Shown: positions 35,194 through 43,137 of the stretch, piece after piece
Numbering within the stretch: the stretch's first letter is position 1
Layout of the letters: every line of letters starts with the position of its first letter
DNA from: Klenkia soli
GTDB lineage: Bacteria; Actinomycetota; Actinomycetes; Mycobacteriales; Geodermatophilaceae
Assembly (NCBI RefSeq): GCF_900103975.1
Contig: NZ_FNIR01000020.1
Coordinates: forward strand, 22,597 to 65,733
Direction: 5' to 3'
Length of the DNA stretch: 43,137 nucleotides
Made by a program: the position numbers and the translations under genes
Notes under the pieces: generated by a model
The model's input: only the letters and a program-made list of their open reading frames with translations
Told to the model about the DNA's origin: nothing
The model's database searches: none

Positions 35194-35214
35194 CCGTCCG
35201 ACGATGTCGTACAC
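35194..35214. promoter_or_regulatory. Operator for the IclR/GylR regulator between gylR and glpF
   Basis: The core GTCCGACGATGTCGTAC (35196-35212) is an inverted repeat matching 15 of 17 bases of the glpD site as written, and fully matching it when the half-sites are exchanged. It sits between the divergent promoters. A possible glpF promoter follows, with -10 TAGCGT at 35245-35250. Confidence 0.65.
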
Positions 35215-35339
35215 ACCCGCTTCCGCCCGGTGACGGGCGACACCTAGCGTCCAGGCGCCAGGGTGATCGGGGACACAGGCGGGACCCTTGGCACCGAACC
35301 GGCCCGCACCGCCGCGGGTTCACGAACAGGAGCAACCCC

Positions 35340-36080
35340 TTGGACCAGACCACCAGTCTGCTGACGGTCTTCGGCAGCGAGGTCACCGGCACGGCGATCC
35401 TCATCCTGCTGGGCGTCGGCGTCGTCGCGAACGTGCTGCTCGCCAAGTCCGGCGCACTCGGCGGCGGCTACATCGTGATCATCTTCGGCTGGGGCCTCGC
35501 GGTCTTCGCCGGTGTCTACGCCGCGGCGAAGTCCGGCGCCCACCTCAACCCGGCCGTCACCATCGGCCTGCTCGTGGGCCCGGGGGACACCTACGCCACC
35601 GGGGTACCCATCACGGTGGCCTCGACGTTCACCTACTTCGCCGGTGAGCTGGTCGGCGCCTTCATCGGCGCCGTGCTGGCCTGGCTGGCCTTCCGCAAGC
35701 ACTACGAGGCCGAGACCGACCCCGGCACCATCCTGGGCACCTTCTCCACCGGCCCGGCCATCAAGAGCTACGTCGACAACGTCATCACCGAGGCCATCGG
35801 CACGTTCGTGCTGGTCTACATCGTGATCCGGTTCGGCGACACCCCCACCATGATCGGCCCGCTGGCCGTCGCCCTGCTCGTCGTCGGCATCGGCGCCTCG
35901 CTCGGTGGCCCCACCGGGTACGCCATCAACCCGGCCCGCGACCTCGGCCCCCGCATCGCGCACGCCCTGCTGCCCATCAAGAACAAGGGCGCCAGCAACT
36001 GGGGCTACGCCTGGGTGCCGATCGTCGGCCCGATCATCGGCGCAGTGCTGGCCGGCCTGTTCGCGCACGTCGCCGTCTGA
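35340..36080 (+). CDS. glpF: Glycerol facilitator GlpF (MIP family)
   Basis: A 246-residue aquaglyceroporin with six membrane helices and two half-helices. The two NPA boxes are in GAHLNPAVTIG (near residue 75) and GYAINPARDLGPR (near 195). The Asp in NPARD is typical of glycerol-conducting channels rather than water-only aquaporins. The start is TTG 35340, with AGGAG seven bases upstream; there is no in-frame ATG or GTG near the conserved N-terminus, so the rare TTG start is well supported. It is the first gene of glpF-glpK2, divergent from gylR. Confidence 0.93.
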   Translation: MDQTTSLLTVFGSEVTGTAILILLGVGVVANVLLAKSGALGGGYIVIIFGWGLAVFAGVYAAAKSGAHLNPAVTIGLLVGPGDTYATGVPITVASTFTYFAGELVGAFIGAVLAWLAFRKHYEAETDPGTILGTFSTGPAIKSYVDNVITEAIGTFVLVYIVIRFGDTPTMIGPLAVALLVVGIGASLGGPTGYAINPARDLGPRIAHALLPIKNKGASNWGYAWVPIVGPIIGAVLAGLFAHVAV

Positions 36081-36116
36081 CCCCCCACCACCCACTCAGA
36101 GCTGAGGAGACACCCC

Positions 36117-37637
36117 ATGGCAGGGAAGTACGTCGCCGCGATCGACCAGGGCACCACCAGCACGCGCTGCATCCTCTTCGACCACGACGGCAAGATCGTC
36201 GCGACCGGGCAGAAGGAGCACGAGCAGATCTTCCCGCGGGCCGGGTGGGTCGAGCACGACGCCACCGAGATCTGGGCCAACACCCGCGAGGTCGTCGGCC
36301 AGGCGCTGGCCCGGGGCAACGCCTCGACGTCGGACGTCGTCGCCGTCGGCATCACCAACCAGCGCGAGACCACCGTGGTCTGGGACAAGACCACCGGCCA
36401 GCCGGTCTACAACGCGATCGTCTGGCAGGACACCCGCACCGGGAAGATCTGCGACGAGCTCGCGGCCCTGGGCGGGGGCGCCGAGCGGTACAAGGACCGG
36501 GTCGGGCTGCCGCTGGCGACCTACTTCGCCGGCCCCAAGGTCCGCTGGATCCTGGACAACGTCGACGGCGCCCGCGAGAAGGCGGAGTCCGGTGACCTGC
36601 TCATGGGCACCATCGACTCCTGGCTGATCTGGAACATGACCGGCGGCACGGACGGCGGCAAGCACCTCACCGACGTCTCCAACGCCAGCCGCACCATGCT
36701 CATGGACTACCGCACGCTGGAGTGGCTGCCCGACATCGCCGAGGAGATGCAGATCCCGCTCTCCATGCTCCCGGAGATCCGGTCGAACTCCGAGGTCTAC
36801 GGCGAGGGCCGGGCGGCCGGGTTCCTGGCCGGGGTGCCCATCTCGGGTTCGCTGGGCGACCAGCAGGCGGCCACGTTCGGCCAGGTCTGCTTCGAGAAGG
36901 GCATGGCCAAGAACACCTACGGCACGGGCAACTTCATGCTGCTCAACACCGGCGAGGAGGCCGTCCCCTCGGAGAACGGCCTGCTCACGACGCTGTGCTA
37001 CAAGCTCGGCGACGCCAAGCCGGTGTACGCCCTCGAGGGCTCGATCGCCGTCACCGGCTCGCTCGTGCAGTGGCTGCGCGACAACCTGGGCATGATCAAG
37101 GACGCCCCCGAGATCGAGACCCTGGCCGCCGGTGTCGAGGACAACGGCGGGGCCTACATCGTCCCGGCGTTCTCCGGCCTGTTCGCCCCGCACTGGCGCT
37201 CCGACGCCCGCGGCGCCCTGGTCGGGCTCACCCGGTTCGTCAACAAGGGCCACATCGCCCGCGCCGTCCTGGAGGCCACCGCCTTCCAGACCCGCGAGGT
37301 GCTCGACGCCATGAACGCCGACTCCGGGGTGGACCTCACCGAGCTGCGCGTGGACGGCGGCATGGTCGGCAACGAGCTGCTCATGCAGTTCCAGGCCGAC
37401 GTGCTCGACGTCCCCGTCATCCGGCCCGAGATCGTCGAGACCACCGCCCTGGGTGCGGCCTACGCGGCCGGTCTCGCGGTGGGCTTCTGGTCCGACCTCG
37501 ACGAGCTCACCGCCAAGTGGGCCGAGGACAAGCGCTGGGAGCCGCAGATGGACTCCGACGAGCGCGAGCGCAACTACCGCAACTGGCAGAAGGCCGTCAC
37601 CAAGACCCTCGACTGGGTCGACGACGACGTGTCCTGA
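36117..37637 (+). CDS. glpK: Glycerol kinase, paralogue 2
   Basis: A 506-residue FGGY glycerol kinase. It has the same motif set as paralogue 1 but is closer to the family norm: [16 protein letters not shown] near residue 7, [15 protein letters not shown] near 80, the catalytic Asp in [12 protein letters not shown] near 248, [14 protein letters not shown], and [15 protein letters not shown]. The start is ATG 36117, with GAGGAG seven bases upstream, 36 bases after glpF, so the two form the uptake-and-trap operon for glycerol. It is probably the main glycerol kinase. A strong terminator follows. Confidence 0.96.
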   Translation: MAGKYVAAIDQGTTSTRCILFDHDGKIVATGQKEHEQIFPRAGWVEHDATEIWANTREVVGQALARGNASTSDVVAVGITNQRETTVVWDKTTGQPVYNAIVWQDTRTGKICDELAALGGGAERYKDRVGLPLATYFAGPKVRWILDNVDGAREKAESGDLLMGTIDSWLIWNMTGGTDGGKHLTDVSNASRTMLMDYRTLEWLPDIAEEMQIPLSMLPEIRSNSEVYGEGRAAGFLAGVPISGSLGDQQAATFGQVCFEKGMAKNTYGTGNFMLLNTGEEAVPSENGLLTTLCYKLGDAKPVYALEGSIAVTGSLVQWLRDNLGMIKDAPEIETLAAGVEDNGGAYIVPAFSGLFAPHWRSDARGALVGLTRFVNKGHIARAVLEATAFQTREVLDAMNADSGVDLTELRVDGGMVGNELLMQFQADVLDVPVIRPEIVETTALGAAYAAGLAVGFWSDLDELTAKWAEDKRWEPQMDSDERERNYRNWQKAVTKTLDWVDDDVS

Positions 37638-37644
37638 GCCCCAT

Positions 37645-37730
37645 CCCCCCAGCGTTGATCAGGGGGGTGCACGAAGCTCCGGCCCCCTCCACCAGATCTG
37701 GTGGAGGGGGCCGGACTTCGGTGCAGGGAG
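37645..37730. terminator. Bidirectional terminator between glpK2 and pgm
   Basis: A perfect 38-bp palindrome (37678-37715, centre AGATCT, arms of TCCGGCCCCCTCCACCAGA) is flanked by weaker pairing of TGCACGAAG with CTTCGGTGCA. A smaller hairpin of six C and six G (37645-37650 with 37662-37667) precedes it. The element lies between converging stop codons. Confidence 0.8.
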
Positions 37731-39365
<1,635 letters not shown>

Positions 39366-39481
39366 GGGGTGATCCTCGCGCGCGCTACCCCCTGGTGGCG
39401 ACAGGAGCCGCCCCGCTGTCCACAGATCCGGGTGTCCTCCACAGATCGCGCCGACGCGCCCGGGGTGTCGGTGGGCGTGGC

Positions 39482-39487
39482 TACCGT
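39482..39487 (+). promoter_or_regulatory. -10 box for the SNF2 helicase gene, leaderless
   Basis: TACCGT lies 7 bases before the GTG at 39495, as for gylR. No Shine-Dalgarno sequence is present. The rest of the divergent pgm-SNF2 intergenic region (39366-39481) shows only two CTCCACAGA/CTGTCCACAGA-like stretches. Confidence 0.4.
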
Positions 39488-39494
39488 CGTCGTC

Positions 39495-42400
39495 GTGACC
39501 GCAGCACTGGCCCTCCCGCTCGACGAGGACTTCCTCGCGTCCTGCTTCGGCGACGCTGTGGTCTTCCGCGGGCGGGCCTGCGTCCGCGAGCGGCGGGTCC
39601 GCTCGGTCACCGTGCAGGGCACCGACCAGGTGTCGGGCACCGTCGTCGGCACCGCGGGCGAGCTGTACTCGGTCACCGCCTTCGCCGACGTGCAGGAGTG
39701 GGTGGGCCGGTGCAGCTGCCCGGTCACCACCGACTGCAAGCACGCCGCCGCCGTGCTGCTCACCCTCGGTCCCGACGGCCAGGGCACCGCGCTGGACCAG
39801 GTGGGCGCGGTGGTCGAGGCCTGGCCGCCGGCCGCGCCCCGGGTGGCCCCGAAGCCGGCCCGGCCGGCCTGGGAGACCGCGCTGGCCGACCTGACGCCGA
39901 GCTCGGCCACCACCGACCTCGTGCCGGTCGGCCTGCAGTTCGAGCTCAACGCGCCGACTGGCCGGGCGGGGCAACGGGTGCCGGTGCAGGTCCGGCTGCG
40001 GCCCGTGGTGCCCGGCCGCGCCGGTCGCTGGGTGCGCACCGGCGTCTCCTGGCGCGACCTCCCCTTCGAGCACGGTCCGGTGCGGCGGGTGCCCGAGCAC
40101 CGCGACGTCCTGGTCGAGCTGTACCGCGCCGCGCAGACCGCCGGGTCCTCCGGCTACGGGTACTACGGCACCACCGACGCCGTGTTCCTCGACGACGTCG
40201 GGCCCCAGCTGTGGCGGCTGCTGGGCGAGGCCCAGCGCGCCGGGGTCACGTTCGTCACCGCCAAGACGCCGGCCGACCGGGTCGTGCTCGAGCAGAAGGC
40301 CGCGCTGCGCATGCAGGCGACCGCGAACCAGCGGGGCGACCTGCTGCTCGAGGCGGTGGTCGACCGCGCGGCGGGGCTGACGCCCGTGGCCGGGCTGACC
40401 CTCGTCGGCACCCCGGTGCACGGCGCCTTCGTCGTCGACGGCGACGCGCTGCGGCTGGTGCCCTTCGCCGCCCGGGTCCCTGCCGAGCTCTCCCGCATGA
40501 TCGCCCGCTTCCCCCGCCTCGAGGTGCCCGCGGCCGACGTCGAGCGGGTGCGCACCGAGCTGGTCCCGGCGCTGCAGCGCATGGTCGAGCTGGTCTCGCC
40601 CGACGGCTCGGTCGAGCTGCCCTCGGTCGAGCCGCCCGTGCTGGCGCTGACCGTCAGCCACGCCGAGGGCGCCCGCCTCACGCTCGACTGGTCGATCGTC
40701 TACCCCTCCGGCCCGCCCGAGGGCGACGGCGTCCCCGGGGGGCGGCGGGTGCCCCTGCACGGTGCCGCCGCCGACCCCGGCCGCGACGACCGCACCGAAC
40801 GGGTCCTGCTCACCGGGTTGGTGCTGCCCGACGGCCGGTTCCCGCAGCTGCGCCAGGCCACGGTCCAGCGCGGGCTCGCACCCACCGTCGAGCTGCGCGA
40901 GCTCGACGCCGCCGTCTTCTGCGAGGGCGTGCTGCCCTCCCTGCGCGCCCAGGGCGTGCGGGTCACCGAGCTCGGCGACGCCCCCGACTACCGGGCGGCC
41001 ACCTCGGCGCCCGTGGTGAGCGTCTCGGTCACCGACCCCGCGGTCGACGACGCCGACTGGTTCGACCTGGGCATCACCGTCACCGTCGACGGCCAGGACG
41101 TCCCCTTCGCCCACCTGTTCCGCGCCCTGGCCACCAAGCAGACCCACCTGTTCCTGCCCGGGGGCACCTACTTCCCGCTCGACGGGCCCGAGTTCGCCGT
41201 CCTCGCCCAGCTGATCGCCGAGGCGGGCGCGCTCGAGGACCGCCGCAAGCCGCCCACCCGCATCAACCGGTGGCAGGCCGGGCTGTGGGGCGACCTCCGG
41301 CAGCTGGGCGTGGTCGCCGAGCAGAGCGCCCGCTGGGAGCGCAGCACCGCGGCGCTGCTCGAGCTCGACGAGCTGCCGGTGCCCGAGGTGCCGCCCGGCA
41401 TCACCGCGCAGCTGCGGCCCTACCAGCTCGAGGGCTTCCGCTGGCTGAGCTTCCTCTGGGACCACGACCTCGGCGGCGTGCTCGCCGACGACATGGGGCT
41501 GGGCAAGACCCTGCAGGCGCTGGCGATGCTGCAGCGGGCCAAGGACGCCGGCCAGCTCACCGAGCCCGTGCTCGTCGTGGCCCCCACCAGCGTGATCGGC
41601 AACTGGCTGGCCGAGGCGGCCCGGTTCGCCCCCGGCCTGGTCTGCACCGCCGTCGAGGAGACGTCGGCCAAGGCCGGGGTGCCGCTGGCCACCCGCATCG
41701 CCGGGGCCGACCTGGTGGTCACCTCCTACACGCTGCTGCGCCTGGACGAGGACGAGTACGCCGGGGTCCGCTGGCGCGGCATGCTGCTCGACGAGGCCCA
41801 GTTCGTGAAGAACCGGCAGGCCAAGGCCTACCGCGCCGCCCGCACCGTCGACGCCCCGTTCAAGCTGGCCATCACCGGCACGCCGATGGAGAACAGCCTG
41901 ATGGACCTGTGGTCCCTGCTGTCGATCTGCGCGCCGGGCCTGTTCCCCGACCCCGAGGGCTTCAACGAGCAGTGGCGGCGGCCGATCGAGCGCGGCACCG
42001 ACCCCGGCCGGCTGGGCACCCTGCGCCGTCGGTTGCGGCCGCTCATGCTGCGGCGCACCAAGGAGCTGGTCGCCGCCGACCTCCCGGCGAAGCAGGAGCA
42101 GGTGCTCGAGGTCCGGCTGACCGGCCGGCACGAGACCCTCTACCGCACCGCGCTGCAGCGCGAGCGACGCAAGGTGCTGCGGCTGGTCGAGGACATGGAC
42201 GCCCACCGCTTCGAGATCCTGCGCTCGCTGACCCTGCTCCGGCAGCTGGCCCTCGACCCCGCCCTGGCCGACCCCGAGCACGACACCGTCCGCTCGGACA
42301 AGACCGAGGCCTTCCTCGAGCACCTGCGCGAGGTCACCGCCGAGGGCCACCGCGTGCTGGTGTTCAGCCAGTTCACCGGCTACCTCGCCCGCATCCGCGC

Positions 42401-42797
42401 CCAGCTCGACGCCGAGGGCATCGGCTACGCCTACCTCGACGGCTCCACCCGGCAGCGGCCCGCGGTGATCGCCAGCTTCACCGAGGGCGACGTCCCGGTG
42501 TTCCTGATCAGCCTCAAGGCCGGCGGCTTCGGGCTCAACCTCACCGCCGCCGACTACGTCTACGTGCTCGACCCGTGGTGGAACCCCGCCGCCGAGGCCC
42601 AGGCCGTCGACCGGGCGCACCGCATCGGGCAGACCCGGCACGTGATGGTCTACCGGCTGGTCGCCAAGGACACCATCGAGGAGAAGGTGATGGCCCTCAA
42701 GGCCCGCAAGCAGGCCATCTTCGACCAGGTCGTCGACGAGGACGGCGTGCTGTCGGCCCCGCTCACCGCCGAGGACATCCGCGGCCTGTTCAGCTAG
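39495..42797 (+). CDS. SWIM zinc finger SNF2-family helicase
   Basis: An 1100-residue DNA-dependent ATPase. A SWIM zinc finger lies at the N-terminus (Cys73-x-Cys75 ... Cys81-x-His83, [11 protein letters not shown]), followed by about 520 residues of a bacterial SNF2-associated region. The SNF2 motor comes next: Walker [11 protein letters not shown] near 665-674, the Walker B box LLDEAQF near 766 (DEAQ, not DEAH), [14 protein letters not shown], and the second lobe with [18 protein letters not shown] and [10 protein letters not shown] near 1040. Such proteins translocate on duplex DNA and remodel protein-DNA complexes; this bacterial subgroup has no settled role. The start is taken as GTG 39495 after a -10 box; in-frame GTGs 6 and 8 codons upstream are possible. 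An insertion sequence begins immediately after its stop. Confidence 0.92.
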   Translation: MTAALALPLDEDFLASCFGDAVVFRGRACVRERRVRSVTVQGTDQVSGTVVGTAGELYSVTAFADVQEWVGRCSCPVTTDCKHAAAVLLTLGPDGQGTALDQVGAVVEAWPPAAPRVAPKPARPAWETALADLTPSSATTDLVPVGLQFELNAPTGRAGQRVPVQVRLRPVVPGRAGRWVRTGVSWRDLPFEHGPVRRVPEHRDVLVELYRAAQTAGSSGYGYYGTTDAVFLDDVGPQLWRLLGEAQRAGVTFVTAKTPADRVVLEQKAALRMQATANQRGDLLLEAVVDRAAGLTPVAGLTLVGTPVHGAFVVDGDALRLVPFAARVPAELSRMIARFPRLEVPAADVERVRTELVPALQRMVELVSPDGSVELPSVEPPVLALTVSHAEGARLTLDWSIVYPSGPPEGDGVPGGRRVPLHGAAADPGRDDRTERVLLTGLVLPDGRFPQLRQATVQRGLAPTVELRELDAAVFCEGVLPSLRAQGVRVTELGDAPDYRAATSAPVVSVSVTDPAVDDADWFDLGITVTVDGQDVPFAHLFRALATKQTHLFLPGGTYFPLDGPEFAVLAQLIAEAGALEDRRKPPTRINRWQAGLWGDLRQLGVVAEQSARWERSTAALLELDELPVPEVPPGITAQLRPYQLEGFRWLSFLWDHDLGGVLADDMGLGKTLQALAMLQRAKDAGQLTEPVLVVAPTSVIGNWLAEAARFAPGLVCTAVEETSAKAGVPLATRIAGADLVVTSYTLLRLDEDEYAGVRWRGMLLDEAQFVKNRQAKAYRAARTVDAPFKLAITGTPMENSLMDLWSLLSICAPGLFPDPEGFNEQWRRPIERGTDPGRLGTLRRRLRPLMLRRTKELVAADLPAKQEQVLEVRLTGRHETLYRTALQRERRKVLRLVEDMDAHRFEILRSLTLLRQLALDPALADPEHDTVRSDKTEAFLEHLREVTAEGHRVLVFSQFTGYLARIRAQLDAEGIGYAYLDGSTRQRPAVIASFTEGDVPVFLISLKAGGFGLNLTAADYVYVLDPWWNPAAEAQAVDRAHRIGQTRHVMVYRLVAKDTIEEKVMALKARKQAIFDQVVDEDGVLSAPLTAEDIRGLFS

Positions 42798-42857
42798 CTG
42801 TGATGTCCAGGGACGTTGTCCCGAGCTGAGGTGATCGGGGACTGTCGTTGAGATGGG

Positions 42858-42917
42858 GAGGGCCCCCGGGTGTGAAGTGGAGCTGTCTAGGAACCGCTTC
42901 ACAGACCGGAGGCCCTC
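42858..42917 (+). promoter_or_regulatory. Hairpin covering the ribosome-binding site of the IS transposase
   Basis: The arms GAGGGCC / GGCCCTC, CCGG / CCGG and TGTGAAGTGG / CCGCTTCACA pair in order around a 13-base loop. The stem runs up to the base before the GTG at 42918 and includes the Shine-Dalgarno GGAGG. A transcript reading in from outside would fold this way and hide the start. Confidence 0.55.
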
Positions 42918-43137
42918 GTGTCCCACGCTAACGCTGCCTTGACCCCACGTGCCCGGTTGCGGCTGGCTCGGTTGATCGTGGTCGAGCAGTGGCCGGTGGC
43001 GGCGGCCGCGGAGATGTTCATGGTCGATCCGTCCACGGCCCGAAAATGGGCTCACCGCTACCGCGCCGAGGGCCCGGCCGGCATGGCCGACCGCAGCTCA
43101 CGACCCCACCGCCAGCCGACCCGGACGTCGCTGGTGA
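42918..43137 (+). CDS. IS481-family transposase, N-terminal fragment (cut by window end)
   Basis: The first 73 codons are in the window. [40 protein letters not shown] and [20 protein letters not shown] match the N-terminal helix-turn-helix region of IS481 transposases. The DDE catalytic domain would follow beyond the window. The start is GTG 42918, with GGAGG five bases upstream inside a hairpin. Codons such as CGA, AAA, TTG and GCT are more frequent than in neighbouring genes, consistent with recent arrival. Confidence 0.85.
   Translation, partial: MSHANAALTPRARLRLARLIVVEQWPVAAAAEMFMVDPSTARKWAHRYRAEGPAGMADRSSRPHRQPTRTSLV

Larger units (their letters stand above)
42799..43137 (+). mobile_element. 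IS481-type insertion sequence, left part
   Basis: The element is called from its transposase. Its left end probably lies just behind the SNF2 stop codon, where TGTGATGTCCAGGGAC (42799-42814) begins in TG as IS ends of this family do. The right end and target duplication are outside the window, so the exact boundary is a guess. Confidence 0.6.

Noticed and set aside
39405-39450. DnaA-box-like sequences (CTGTCCACAGA, CCTCCACAGA) between pgm and the SNF2 gene
   Set aside because: Only one is within one base of TTGTCCACA. There is no cluster, AT-rich region or dnaA/dnaN, so this is not an origin.

Overview
The window looks like chromosomal DNA from a high-GC actinobacterium. GC is very high, third codon positions are nearly all G or C, GTG starts are common, and neighbouring genes often overlap by 4 bases (ATGA or GTGA). 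The gene content (gylR-type glycerol regulation, OtsAB, paired CrcB proteins, a LOV-containing PP2C phosphatase, several chemoreceptors) fits the Geodermatophilaceae (Blastococcus, Geodermatophilus, Modestobacter). That family assignment is inference only. No rRNA, tRNA or CRISPR was found, and no gene-free stretch exceeds about 230 bases.

Layout. 1-1499 (minus): an exported protein of tandem fibronectin type III domains, cut by the window edge. 1643-2524 (plus): a LigB-type dioxygenase. 2518-7537 (minus): three chemoreceptors, two of them recent duplicates with matching upstream DNA. 7697-11219 (minus): a tripartite tricarboxylate transporter (tctC-tctB-tctA) followed by an overlapping universal stress protein. 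11302-14252 (minus): crcB-crcB-otsA-otsB, fluoride export and trehalose synthesis. 14416-18555: an alpha-methylacyl-CoA racemase, PrxQ peroxiredoxin, secreted subtilase and two small membrane proteins. 18625-20949 (plus): a PAS-LOV-GAF-PP2C phosphatase with all expected flavin and metal residues. 20961-23624 (minus): flavin reductase, HMG-CoA lyase family enzyme, a PhnB-like protein and an AIM24 protein in a tight cluster. 23701-31079: sugar epimerase/isomerase, lipoprotein class A beta-lactamase overlapping an M20 peptidase, a membrane protein, a TetR-MMPL efflux pair and an SRPBCC protein.

31091-37637 is a glycerol regulon. A GylR-type IclR regulator with glpK and glpD runs leftward, and glpF with a second glpK runs rightward. 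Two near-identical 17-bp operators lie at the divergent promoter region and before glpD. 37731-39365 is phosphoglucomutase, 39495-42797 a SWIM-SNF2 helicase, and from about 42799 an IS481-type insertion sequence runs off the end.

The most notable non-coding signals are three parS-like sites. Two are exact 14-bp matches at the centres of long perfect palindromes with unrelated arms, each just after a minus-strand stop codon. This suggests sites that serve both as ParB-binding sites and as transcription terminators, in a replication-origin-proximal region. Other signals are a nested TetR operator, a recurrent TACSGT -10 box 6-7 bases before start codons (leaderless transcripts), a hairpin covering the start of the SRPBCC gene, and a hairpin that would hide the ribosome-binding site of the IS transposase.
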